Source: an uncultured Veillonella sp.
GTDB taxonomy: Bacteria > Bacillota > Negativicutes > Veillonellales > Veillonellaceae
Length of the DNA: 14,640 nt
Reading direction: 5' to 3'
Assembly: GCA_934183145.1 (NCBI GenBank)
Contig: CAKPSA010000020.1
Span: 1-14,640, forward strand
The notes under the pieces were generated by a model. The model did not search any database, was not told the origin of the DNA, and saw only the letters and a list, made by a program, of their open reading frames with translations. Position 1 is the first letter of the stretch, and the number at the start of each line of letters is the position of its first letter. The translations under genes and the position numbers were made by a program. This document shows, one piece after another, positions 1 through 7,291 of the stretch.

Positions 1-20
1 GGAGTGATGAAATTTGACAT
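1..20 (-). CDS. Start of an unidentified gene leaving the window
   Basis: Only the first six codons are inside the window (ATG at 20-18, reading M-S-N-F-I-T). The start is supported by an AAAGGAG ribosome site at 26-32, five bases upstream, and by a good promoter at 70-98. Nothing can be said of the function. An overlapping plus-strand frame (1-102) is open too but has no comparable start signals. Confidence 0.55.
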
Positions 21-69
21 ATGTACTCCTTTCTATGATTATATCGAAAAATACAAATTTGATAATATT

Positions 70-98
70 ATTATATACGAGTGCAACAGGATATACAA
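70..98 (-). promoter_or_regulatory. Promoter for the gene starting at 20
   Basis: On the minus strand TTGTAT (93-98) and TATAAT (70-75) are separated by 17 bases. This would start transcription near 63 and give a leader of about 43 bases. A second TATAAT at 38-43 would leave almost no leader and is less likely to be the one used. Confidence 0.6.
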
Positions 99-149
99 TT
101 AATTTTGGCACTGTGAAAGCTATTTATTTGTATGATTTAAAAGATAGAT

Positions 150-181
150 TAATCAAAAAAGCCCCTATATAGATAGGGGCT
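150..181 (-). terminator. Intrinsic terminator after the secreted-protein gene
   Basis: Nine-base perfect stem AGCCCCTAT/ATAGGGGCT (160-168 with 173-181), four-base loop, followed on the minus strand by TTTTTTGATT. It lies ten bases beyond the stop codon at 191 and separates that gene from the next promoter. Confidence 0.85.
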
Positions 182-190
182 AATCCATAA

Positions 191-736
191 TTAAAATTTC
201 ACATTATAATATTGTTTAAATGCCTTTACTGAAATAACATACCCACTTGAAGTTGCATCAACTTTTTCTTTTTTTAATGCCTCAATTGAATCTCCAGAAT
301 ATATTACATTTCCATTAAAGTCATAAATAGCACTAAATTTGAGGCTATTTACAACTCCTGAATCTTTTAACTTTGCTTTTTTTACGGTAGACTTAACCTT
401 CTCTGAAGTGTACGGCACTTTTGATAAATTATTCCTTTTTATTATACCTTCAATGGACTTATTATAATCGTAATCAGCTATAGCCTCGCCTTCAGCGATA
501 AAGTTTTCTTTTTTATCAACTGTATACACCTTGAATTTTAATGTATATTTGGGCGGTTCATAAATAACATTGTGCACAGAATTTAAGTCTAGATAAATAT
601 CACTACTACTATCATGACGTTCACGCCAAAACTGTGATGAATTCTGTAATTCACCTAAAGAAATGGCAAATGTTGCACTGGAAATACAAACAAAAGCAAC
701 TATTAAAGTAAATAGCCTAATAAGACGTAACAACAT
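191..736 (-). CDS. Secreted or periplasmic protein of unknown function
   Basis: 181 residues. The N-terminus is a typical Sec signal peptide: basic LLRLIR, a hydrophobic stretch, and a probable cleavage after ATFA at residue 24. The mature part is rich in lysine, serine and tyrosine and probably mostly beta strand. The segment FWRERHD...IYLDLNSV (residues 36-54) loosely recalls small surface proteins with a W...yiD..Sv pattern, such as the adhesin-E-like group, but I cannot place it in a family. An AAAGG ribosome site at 744-748 supports the start. The gene follows the methyltransferase by 56 bases, almost all taken up by a terminator hairpin. No promoter is visible in that gap, so expression may depend on read-through or on a promoter inside the methyltransferase gene. 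It may be cargo of the restriction locus or an unrelated neighbour. Confidence 0.75.
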   Translation of the reverse strand: MLLRLIRLFTLIVAFVCISSATFAISLGELQNSSQFWRERHDSSSDIYLDLNSVHNVIYEPPKYTLKFKVYTVDKKENFIAEGEAIADYDYNKSIEGIIKRNNLSKVPYTSEKVKSTVKKAKLKDSGVVNSLKFSAIYDFNGNVIYSGDSIEALKKEKVDATSSGYVISVKAFKQYYNVKF

Positions 737-763
737 AACTTAACCTTTCTAAAATACTAAAAG

Positions 764-793
764 AAAAGAGCTCTATATTAGAGCTCTTTTTTT
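764..793 (-). terminator. Terminator hairpin at the end of the methyltransferase gene
   Basis: Perfect ten-base stem AAGAGCTCTA/TAGAGCTCTT (766-775 with 779-788) with a three-base loop. On the minus strand TTTTCTTTT follows. On the plus strand there are also seven Ts, so it could act both ways. The methyltransferase stop codon (792-794) abuts the hairpin. Confidence 0.75.
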
Positions 794-2087
794 AGATAGC
801 ATCAATTTTTTGAATCTCATCACCTATACGTTTTACGATGCCAGTCACAAGCGCATTACCCATGAAAAACATACGCATACGATCAGATACTTCTACTACT
901 TCACCTTTTGCGTTACGTTTATAACGAGTCCAGTCATCAGGGAAATCTTGTAAGCGCTCAGCTTCGATTGGTGTAATAAGTCGATATTTACCATCAATTT
1001 TTAAAAGATGTGTCGATCGATTAACACTTCCTTCAGAGGTAAGCATTGTACGACCTGGTAGTTCAAGAGAGTCATATTCACTCATACCACCTTCAGAGAA
1101 GGTATAAGTATGACCATTCGCTGCAGTCCGTGTAATTTTCTTAGGTCCACGAAGATATTTAAACTTCTCTAATTTTTCACCATCAATATAGTAATCTTCT
1201 GGTACTTGATTTTCTTTAACCACAATCTTTTTCATTGGGATTGGTTCTTCATCCCCTTTTGGTTCAGTTTCAATCGTATAATAGTACCCATTAGTCATAA
1301 GACCAGAGTTCCACATTTTACCATCAGAGAAGTTTGCAGATACCTCTGCAATATCTTCATCAAGCTTATTAGCATTAATACGTTTTTTAACAGCTTCATT
1401 TTTAACTGGGAACTGACGTCCAAAAAGACCATCTTTGAAGATATAAGGTGCATAACAATCTAAACGAGCTTTTATGTCAGCATCAACAGACAATGTAGCT
1501 TCATATTTAGTATGTAATCGTTTTCCCCACTTTGTATCATTTCTAAATACAAAGAAGAATACACGTCGTCTACGTTGAGCACGACCATAATCAGCAGCAT
1601 TAATAACACGCCACTCAACAGAATAGCCCAATTGATTAAAAGCCGCTAGCATAATCGCAAAATCACGACCACGTTGGTTAGACGGAGCTTTCAACAAACG
1701 GTCAACATTTTCTAATACTAAATACTTAGGTTTAATGACCTCTGTAGCACGAATAATTTCCCAGAAAAGAACCCCTTTTTTACCTTCAATACCTAACTCA
1801 TTCTTTTTGCTTCTTGCAACAGAATAATCTTGGCATGGAAATCCCCCAACAATCATATCTACACCATTGGCTTTCATTTCCTCAAACTTTTCATTAGGAA
1901 TTAAGGCTACATCTGTTGGGATATGTTCCATATCAGGAAATCTATATAAACCTACTTCATAGGCATCTTGTGTCTTACGAGATGGCTCATATTGGTTTGA
2001 ATATAGCGTTTGAAAAACCTCTTTAGAGGAGTTTTCTAAGCCTACTATAAAACCTCCAACACCATCAAACATGGAGAATATTTTCAT
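792..2087 (-). CDS. C5-cytosine DNA methyltransferase, Sau3AI type (GATC)
   Basis: 431 residues; presumably transfers a methyl group from S-adenosylmethionine to cytosine in GATC and so protects the host from the endonuclease encoded at 2962-4344. The C5-methyltransferase motifs occur in order: motif I FSMFDGVGGF (4-13), motif IV GGFPCQDYS with catalytic C85, motif VI ENVDR (126-130), motif VIII QRRRRVFF (171-178), a variable target-recognition region of about 165 residues, and motif X GNALVTGIVKR (410-420). NQYEPSRK, QDYSVARS and GKKGVLFWEI closely match M.Sau3AI as I remember it. The frame is open to 2159, but I start at the ATG at 2087: it follows AAGGGG by seven bases and gives the normal N-terminus ending in motif I, and a promoter lies inside the upstream extension. 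The specificity is inferred from family resemblance and from the partner endonuclease. Confidence 0.93.
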   Translation of the reverse strand: MKIFSMFDGVGGFIVGLENSSKEVFQTLYSNQYEPSRKTQDAYEVGLYRFPDMEHIPTDVALIPNEKFEEMKANGVDMIVGGFPCQDYSVARSKKNELGIEGKKGVLFWEIIRATEVIKPKYLVLENVDRLLKAPSNQRGRDFAIMLAAFNQLGYSVEWRVINAADYGRAQRRRRVFFFVFRNDTKWGKRLHTKYEATLSVDADIKARLDCYAPYIFKDGLFGRQFPVKNEAVKKRINANKLDEDIAEVSANFSDGKMWNSGLMTNGYYYTIETEPKGDEEPIPMKKIVVKENQVPEDYYIDGEKLEKFKYLRGPKKITRTAANGHTYTFSEGGMSEYDSLELPGRTMLTSEGSVNRSTHLLKIDGKYRLITPIEAERLQDFPDDWTRYKRNAKGEVVEVSDRMRMFFMGNALVTGIVKRIGDEIQKIDAI

Positions 2088-2124
2088 TACATTACCCCTT
2101 AATTTATAACATCCACGAATGACT

Positions 2125-2153
2125 ATTATATCAGAAATCTGAAAAAAGATCAA
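2125..2153 (-). promoter_or_regulatory. Methyltransferase promoter with GATC in the -35 box
   Basis: On the minus strand TTGATC (2148-2153), a 17-base spacer and an extended -10 TGATATAAT (TATAAT at 2125-2130) form a near-ideal promoter starting near 2118. The -35 hexamer contains GATC (2148-2151), the presumed methylation target. A second GATC lies directly upstream (2154-2157), so TTGATC is present twice in tandem. The spacer holds an inverted repeat TCAGA-AA-TCTGA (2131-2142). Promoter quality is read directly; control by methylation is inference. Confidence 0.75.
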
Positions 2154-2168
2154 GATCAAATTTAAGTA

Positions 2169-2951
2169 TCATTTTTTTCGTATGCAATTATTGGGCGTAA
2201 TAATCCAGCAACTCTTAGCTAACTCTTTTAAAATCTTTTTGTTTACTACAATATTTAAAGGTTGCTCTGCCTTTCTACTTATATCAGTTAAATACCACTT
2301 CATTATTGGTGATTTAATCTGCTTCGACATAAAATTTTCCATTGAATATTCATTTAAATGTAAATCCACATTAGAAATCGTATTTTCAATAGCTACTTGT
2401 TGCAAGTTCTTAGCTAACATAAACTCTCTTTGCTTACTAGCAATCTGCCGGAATCTAGTTAAGCAACTATCACCACTTGCATAATATAATATGGTGTCTA
2501 ATATGTCTTTTTTAGCTAAAACAATAATTTCTAGTTGAAGAATATCTTCGCACCTTAACCATTTCATTTTAGTGTCAGGTTTAACCCATAACCAAACCAA
2601 GAGATAGTCCTCGGTCTTTCTATATTTAGAATTAGTTAACCATCCCTCAGTTAAGACCCCATCCCTATTCAGATAAGAAATTTCAAATGCAAAGGTTGGT
2701 AGCGCTGTTTCAGCTAAATCTTTTTTGGCATAATCTAATGCGGCCTTCTCATCAATATGAACCGCTACATCTCGTAAGGTAATAATTATTGTATCAACAC
2801 CCTCATGTTGTAAATTTGGATCTGTAATATGACGAAAGGCTTTAATAATATTTTTATCAACAATTTTTTGATAAAAATACTTCCTTAAGAATTCATTTAT
2901 AACTTTCTCTGCATTAAAATCATTTCTAAAATTTGACGTATTATTAGCCAT
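2169..2951 (-). CDS. Uncharacterised middle gene of the GATC restriction operon
   Basis: 260 residues, not recognised as a named family. It starts with ATG ten bases after the endonuclease stop, with GAGG as ribosome site, so it is surely co-transcribed. No signal peptide or membrane segment is visible. An N-terminal helical stretch (about 8-40) is followed by HEGVDTIIITLRD (49-61) and VHIDEKAALDY (64-73), then PTFAFEIS (85-92) and GWLTNSKYRKTEDYLLVWLWV (103-123). The pattern of D53, a beta-hairpin gap, D67-E68-K69 and a following mixed core would suit a PD-(D/E)XK nuclease fold, with E50 or E90 as a further acidic residue. This is a reading by eye, not a family hit. Possible roles are an accessory nuclease, a modulator of the endonuclease, or a repair function. 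It is not a known DpnII/MboI-type endonuclease, nor visibly Vsr. Confidence 0.85.
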   Translation of the reverse strand: MANNTSNFRNDFNAEKVINEFLRKYFYQKIVDKNIIKAFRHITDPNLQHEGVDTIIITLRDVAVHIDEKAALDYAKKDLAETALPTFAFEISYLNRDGVLTEGWLTNSKYRKTEDYLLVWLWVKPDTKMKWLRCEDILQLEIIVLAKKDILDTILYYASGDSCLTRFRQIASKQREFMLAKNLQQVAIENTISNVDLHLNEYSMENFMSKQIKSPIMKWYLTDISRKAEQPLNIVVNKKILKELAKSCWIITPNNCIRKK

Positions 2952-2961
2952 GACATCCTCA

Positions 2962-4344
2962 TTACAGTTCTTTTACAATCTCTGCTATATATTCTCTATT
3001 TAACCAGTAGCATTGTTTTGTTATATATTGACCATCTGGTAGCTCTACCTGATCTTTACCATCTCTGGCCTTAGGCCGAATATGACAAACACCATTAAAG
3101 CTAGCACCTGGTAAATTATTTGACACACCATTACCTACAGGAGTAAGTTGAACCCCTTCTTCCAAAATAGCTTTTGTTGTTTTCCACAAATCCTTAAGCT
3201 CATGTTCAATAACAACTTCTGGCATGTTCCATAGCATAATTCCTTTTAAATAAGGTTCTCTATTTTTATTTTCCTTCTCAGTCTCATCATATTGAAATAC
3301 TACAAATAGATATTTTGTATACTCAAAATTTTCATAAAGTTGAGAGTCTTCCCATGAATCATTAACCCAACGATGAAAATCTATTTGTTCAAAGGACATG
3401 TGTTCCTTTGGGATTCCAGTAGGCTCAAGCCGTATTGTTTTAAACTTAATATTTGCTTTACTAAACTCTCTAAGTGATTCTAACTTGGTCCCTTTTACAC
3501 CCAAAACCGCACTAATAAGATTGGCATTAAAAGCCTTATTTTTAGTTACTGAAATATCTACGAGTATTGCAATTTCAGATACTCTTTTACCAATATATGG
3601 AGCGAATCGTTCTTGTAATAATTGTAATGTAGTCTTACTTTTAAGTTCATCAACATTAAATAGTGATGGTATTGATTGTCTATCAATAACACGGCGAGCA
3701 AAAGCAGACATGTAAGAACTTTTAAGAGAAAATGCACGTTGTTTGGCTGGTATATTAGAAAATGGTTGTTTTCTTATGGACTTAGCATTAGCCCCTTTAG
3801 TGCACGCAGCCAAATACATCGTATCACCTTCTGAAATATTATGGGCCTCACCAGCTTTAATCTTATCTATAATAGTCTGCCAATCTTGCTTTATAATTTC
3901 TAAATCCACAGGATCAAAATTATGTAAAACAGACTTTATGATAGGAAAATCCTTTTTATCTAATTCGTCTTTATATAAGTAAAATATAACTAATAAATTC
4001 TTATTTTTTTGCCAAAATGATGATTCTTCAAAAGCGTCTTTATAATCCTCTTCATAGTTAATAATATTTAAAACTAACCGTTCTTTTGCAGAGAAGTTAT
4101 TCTTTTTATTTTCTTTTATAGCAGTAACTTTTAGCTCTAAACCTAAATCAACAAAGTCTGCTTCTGCTCTGCTATTAACGGCCATTTTAAATAAGCCTTC
4201 TTCTAAAACCTGACCTATACCGCCCTTGTTTCCCCTACTATCCAGGCGATTATTTATATCAAACTCACCAACCGTTTTACCCTCTGCAGATTCAGCTATA
4301 TCTAATACTTCTTCAATGGAGTTATAAACCTTATCCGTGCTCAT
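2962..4344 (-). CDS. Type II restriction endonuclease, Sau3AI/MutH family (GATC)
   Basis: 460 residues, close to the length of Sau3AI. It is expected to cleave unmethylated GATC. The N-terminal MutH-like domain carries the catalytic set E48, D63 and E70-L-K72 (in ADFVDLGLELKVT); the spacing D-7-E-2-K is the same as in MutH. Segments KERLVLNIINYE, EIIKQDWQ, CTKGANA and KQRAFSLKSSYM are strikingly like Sau3AI as I recall it. The C-terminal half (about 230-460, with FEQIDFHRWVNDSWEDSQ and NGVCHIRPKA) corresponds to the second, regulatory MutH-like domain of that enzyme. A TTG fifteen bases further upstream would keep the frame open, but I chose the ATG at 4344 because GGAGGG lies seven bases before it. 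It is the first gene of the operon. It is visibly more AT-rich than the transporter genes, which suits acquisition by transfer. Confidence 0.95.
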   Translation of the reverse strand: MSTDKVYNSIEEVLDIAESAEGKTVGEFDINNRLDSRGNKGGIGQVLEEGLFKMAVNSRAEADFVDLGLELKVTAIKENKKNNFSAKERLVLNIINYEEDYKDAFEESSFWQKNKNLLVIFYLYKDELDKKDFPIIKSVLHNFDPVDLEIIKQDWQTIIDKIKAGEAHNISEGDTMYLAACTKGANAKSIRKQPFSNIPAKQRAFSLKSSYMSAFARRVIDRQSIPSLFNVDELKSKTTLQLLQERFAPYIGKRVSEIAILVDISVTKNKAFNANLISAVLGVKGTKLESLREFSKANIKFKTIRLEPTGIPKEHMSFEQIDFHRWVNDSWEDSQLYENFEYTKYLFVVFQYDETEKENKNREPYLKGIMLWNMPEVVIEHELKDLWKTTKAILEEGVQLTPVGNGVSNNLPGASFNGVCHIRPKARDGKDQVELPDGQYITKQCYWLNREYIAEIVKEL

Positions 4345-4373
4345 CAAAATTCCCTCCAATCACATATATGTAA

Positions 4374-4404
4374 ATTATATCAAAGGTATTAAGGAATATA
4401 CCAA
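4374..4404 (-). promoter_or_regulatory. Promoter of the restriction operon
   Basis: Extended -10 TGATATAAT on the minus strand (TATAAT at 4374-4379), with TTGGTA (4399-4404) as a weak -35 at 19 bases. Transcription would start near 4367, about 23 bases before the endonuclease ATG. Unlike the methyltransferase promoter, no GATC is seen here. Confidence 0.55.
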
Positions 4405-4513
4405 TTTAACTTTCACTGTATATATTCATCTATAAATCGCGAATTATAAATATTAATGCATATTCTCATAACCTAATTTCATCTATTCCTTATGATTCTC
4501 CGTTCTATACGTC

Positions 4514-4542
4514 TTTTTTGGTACGTAAGTTTATGATATAAT
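4514..4542 (+). promoter_or_regulatory. Promoter of the DUF3829-like gene
   Basis: Extended -10 TGATATAAT at 4534-4542; the -35 region is only a T-run (4514-4519) at 17 bases. Transcription would start near 4549, just ahead of the foldable leader. Confidence 0.6.
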
Positions 4543-4552
4543 GTAACTAATT

Positions 4553-4592
4553 ACTCTGGGGGCGTAGTCCGCCCAAACGGATCCAAAAGAGT
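4553..4592 (+). ncRNA. Foldable 5' leader, possible pseudoknot, class unknown
   Basis: The GC-rich leader sits between promoter and ribosome site. ACTCT (4553-4557) can pair with AGAGT (4588-4592) to enclose a hairpin GGGCG/CGCCC (4560-4564 with 4570-4574) with loop TAGTC. TCCG (4568-4571) could alternatively pair with CGGA (4578-4581), which would make a pseudoknot or a competing fold. I could not match it to a known riboswitch consensus. It may simply be a stabilising leader. Confidence 0.35.
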
Positions 4593-4619
4593 TAGTGTGT
4601 TTTCAAGGAGCGTGCGCAG

Positions 4620-5555
4620 TTGAAAAAGGGATACATCAAGTTAATAGCAGCCATCGTGCTTGGTATTGCTATTATTGGTGGTGGGATCTACGGGGTGTAT
4701 ACACTCTTGTCATCCAATACAACGACAATTTTATATCGATCAACCGTTGACGACAAAATCAACGCTATCCGTCCTTACATTGTCGCATTAGACACATATA
4801 ATTCGTATAGTGTAGCCTATGCTAACCAATTACAACCAACTCTTGAAGAGTTGCGTAATGGGTCCCATAACACGACGATTACATTGCCAAAATATAAGGA
4901 CCTTAAAGCAGCTTTAGAGGCTGCAAAACAAGATAGTCCAACTCCATATGAAGATGTAAACCAATCGACTAATGATGTATTAGCAATACTAGATCAACTA
5001 ATTCCTGTAGCAGATCAATTGCAAGCCTATTATGTTGAACGTCGCTTTGAAAAAGATAATTTCAAAGGTAGCGATGAGCTAACTGCACAATATGTGCCTT
5101 TAGCTGAGCAATTCTATGCTACGTACAACGCGTTAGATTTAGCCTTAGATAATCGTAATAATGAGCTCTATACAGAACGCATGAATGAGTATCAAGGGGA
5201 AAAACGTGAAAATGCAGTTAACTTTATTGAGTTAAATCTCATGACTGCCCAAACAATTGACCTAATCGATCCAGATGGAAATACGGATACACAAAAGGTT
5301 GAAGCAAACTTGCAACAAATTACACAACGTATTAATAAATTGCAACCTGGTACAACATCAGAAACACAAAATGCAGTACGCGAGTATCAAGACTCTGTAA
5401 AAGAGTTTGTCGCAGAGGCTCGTAACTACATCATCATCAACTCTTCCTACGGCGAAGCATATACACAACTATTTATTAAATATAACAAAATGGTTGGCAA
5501 AGCAAATGTCGTAAACATGGCAGAACTTGATGCAACAGAACAAAAGAAAAAATAA
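4620..5555 (+). CDS. Membrane-anchored DUF3829-like protein
   Basis: 311 residues, starting at TTG; the start is fixed by AAGGAG at 4605-4610, nine bases upstream. Residues 6-31 form one hydrophobic segment (uncleaved anchor or signal; there is no lipobox cysteine). The remainder is hydrophilic, rich in Q, N and Y, and predicted helical. The opening KINAIRPYIVALDTYNSY, a long helical middle and a late helix with YNKMVGKAN suit the DUF3829/YiiG-like extracytoplasmic group, whose function is unknown. The family call is from memory of its pattern and is tentative. It is the only clear plus-strand gene here, transcribed alone between its own promoter and terminator, divergent from the restriction operon and convergent with the binding-protein gene at 5669. 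Confidence 0.8.
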   Translation: MKKGYIKLIAAIVLGIAIIGGGIYGVYTLLSSNTTTILYRSTVDDKINAIRPYIVALDTYNSYSVAYANQLQPTLEELRNGSHNTTITLPKYKDLKAALEAAKQDSPTPYEDVNQSTNDVLAILDQLIPVADQLQAYYVERRFEKDNFKGSDELTAQYVPLAEQFYATYNALDLALDNRNNELYTERMNEYQGEKRENAVNFIELNLMTAQTIDLIDPDGNTDTQKVEANLQQITQRINKLQPGTTSETQNAVREYQDSVKEFVAEARNYIIINSSYGEAYTQLFIKYNKMVGKANVVNMAELDATEQKKK

Positions 5556-5566
5556 GAACAACACAA

Positions 5567-5600
5567 CGAGGACCTACTTATATAGTAGGTCCTCGTTTTA
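5567..5600 (+). terminator. Strong intrinsic terminator
   Basis: Perfect twelve-base stem (CGAGGACCTACT, 5567-5578, with 5584-5595), five-base loop, then TTTTAT. On the minus strand the tail is GTTGTGTTGTT, so it may also stop transcripts coming from the convergent gene at 5669-7222, which has no other terminator. Confidence 0.88.
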
Positions 5601-5668
5601 TCTGTCTGATTCTATTATTTAGTTAGTCCTGATATTTTCAATCACTGAATACTCGCAAATAGCTTATA

Positions 5669-7222
5669 TTATTTACGCTTCAAATCTTTCGTAATGATAT
5701 AGTATTCAGATGGAGATATCTTAATACCATCAATTTGTTTATTCCCTACAATATTGATCTTAGGGTATCCAAGGAATAAGGCAACAGAGTCATCAAGCAT
5801 CAATTGTTGTGCATTGATAACTGCATTTCTGCGTACCACCGGATCGTTGGCACTTTCACCAAGAGCTAACAATTCATCAAAACGTGGATTGGAGAAGCCA
5901 GAACCATTTGCCTCAGCACCTGTCCCCCAATATTGTTTCAAGAACCATACTGGTTGTCCTGTATTAGCAGTTACCACACTAGAGATCAACATATCATAAT
6001 CACCAGATTGTGCCAGCGTATCAATCACAGCATAGTCCACAATCTTAATTTGTAAATCTACGCCTATTTTCTTATAGTCTGCTTGCAATGCCTCTGCATA
6101 TAATGGCAACTCAGGTCGAGATGTATACGCATAGAAATCTAATACGAGATTTTCACCGTCCTTATCGACAATGCCATCTCCATTTGTATCTACATAACCT
6201 TCCCGTTTCAACAATTCTTTGGCCCGTTCTACATTGTAGGCATTAGGGTCACGCAATTGATTAAATCCATAGTCAATGGACGGTGGCAACGGAGCCTTAC
6301 CAGCGATAAAGGTATCCTTCATCAAATTCTTCGCATAGGACTCACGATCTGCTGCCGCAATGAGAGCCGCTCGAAGATTAGGATTTTTAAGTTTTCCTTT
6401 TTGGCTCATGCGAACAAATACATCGCGCAAGGAGGACTCTTCATAAATAGTGAGATTCTTATCGTTTTGGAAGATACCGTATTCACCAGGGCCAATGCTA
6501 ATAGCCATATCTACATCACCTGCTTGTAGTGCCATAGCACGCGTATTCGCATCGTTGATAGAAGGAATTTCAACCTTAGCAAAACCAGCTTTACCATCCC
6601 AGTAATTTTCATTTCTTGCCAGCTCAGCTCGTTCCTTTGTGAAAGATGTTACCACATATGGGCCTGTCCCAATAGGACCTTCCTTGGCTATATCACGACC
6701 ATTTGCCTCAGCCGTTACATCCATAATCAAGAATAATGGATCCCCTAACAAGTTTGGCAAATTATAATAGGGCTTATCTGTCTTAATTGTAAGCTCTTGA
6801 CCATTGGCAGTGATTTCTGTGTAGTTAAAGAATGACTTAGCTCGTTTACTCTTAGCAAAGGTTCTTTCCAAGGATGCTTTTACGGCCTCTGCTGTTAGAG
6901 GATTACCGTTGGAGAACTTAACCTTATCATTGATGGTGAAAGTCCAGCTCATCTTATCATCGCTTTGTTTCCAAGATGTCGCCAACCATGGTGTAGCATT
7001 CATATGGTCATCAAATTTTATGAGTGTTTCACCAACACCATATCGTACAACAGCCCAACTAAAATAATTTTCTGTTGGTTCTAAGGTACCAGCAAAGCTA
7101 ATGGCCCCTACTTTTAATACATCATTAGATGAATTGGATGATTGATTCATACAGCCTACCGTGCCAAGAACTGTCACACCAAGGGTCATACCAATCAGTA
7201 ATACCTTACCTAATCCTTTCAT
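5669..7222 (-). CDS. Second substrate-binding lipoprotein, nickel/cobalt/peptide type (NikA-like)
   Basis: 517 residues, SBP_bac_5 family. The signal peptide ends in a lipobox at TVGC with C24, so it is a lipoprotein capturing substrate outside the cytoplasmic membrane. Family landmarks: YGVGETLIKFD (61-71), TWKxS-like and WTFTINDKVKFSNG (93-106), GPIGTGPYVVTSFTKERAE (182-200), NENYWDG. DTNGDGIVDKDG (345-356) looks like a calcium-binding EF-hand-type loop. It is clearly paralogous to the binding protein at 9104-10669 along its whole length. It lies after the terminator that closes the transporter operon and has its own promoter with a metal-sensor-like operator, but no cobalamin riboswitch. 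It probably feeds the same NikBCDE membrane complex, perhaps with a different metal or chelate; this is inferred from position and similarity only. Confidence 0.9.
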   Translation of the reverse strand: MKGLGKVLLIGMTLGVTVLGTVGCMNQSSNSSNDVLKVGAISFAGTLEPTENYFSWAVVRYGVGETLIKFDDHMNATPWLATSWKQSDDKMSWTFTINDKVKFSNGNPLTAEAVKASLERTFAKSKRAKSFFNYTEITANGQELTIKTDKPYYNLPNLLGDPLFLIMDVTAEANGRDIAKEGPIGTGPYVVTSFTKERAELARNENYWDGKAGFAKVEIPSINDANTRAMALQAGDVDMAISIGPGEYGIFQNDKNLTIYEESSLRDVFVRMSQKGKLKNPNLRAALIAAADRESYAKNLMKDTFIAGKAPLPPSIDYGFNQLRDPNAYNVERAKELLKREGYVDTNGDGIVDKDGENLVLDFYAYTSRPELPLYAEALQADYKKIGVDLQIKIVDYAVIDTLAQSGDYDMLISSVVTANTGQPVWFLKQYWGTGAEANGSGFSNPRFDELLALGESANDPVVRRNAVINAQQLMLDDSVALFLGYPKINIVGNKQIDGIKISPSEYYIITKDLKRK

Positions 7223-7241
7223 TCACTCACCTATCCTTTCC

Positions 7242-7263
7242 CTATATATCTATATATCTATAT
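7242..7263. repeat. Short AT tandem repeat in the 5' leader of the second binding protein
   Basis: CTATATAT is repeated twice and then partly a third time, between the promoter and the ribosome site (AGGTG, about 7228-7232) of the gene starting at 7222. Too few copies to assert phase variation. Confidence 0.4.
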
Positions 7264-7291
7264 GTATATCACTTCATATGAGCATATTTTA

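Noticed and set aside
1..102. Plus-strand open frame reaching the left edge, ending at a TAA at 100-102
   Set aside because: It overlaps a minus-strand start with ribosome site and promoter, has only 33 AT-rich codons and no ribosome site of its own; more likely chance.
2088..2159. Longer start of the methyltransferase at 2159
   Set aside because: It would translate through the promoter, has no ribosome site there, and places 24 odd residues before motif I.
2182..2484. 100-codon plus-strand frame antisense to the middle gene of the restriction operon
   Set aside because: Lies wholly inside a well-supported minus-strand gene, has no ribosome site and shows no family pattern.
4579..4584. GGATCC in the leader of the DUF3829-like gene as a methylation-controlled site
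   Set aside because: It lies downstream of the promoter and inside the RNA leader; no reason to think methylation acts there.
7242..7263. AT octamer repeat as a phase-variation switch
   Set aside because: Fewer than three copies, in very AT-rich DNA; not enough to claim slippage control.
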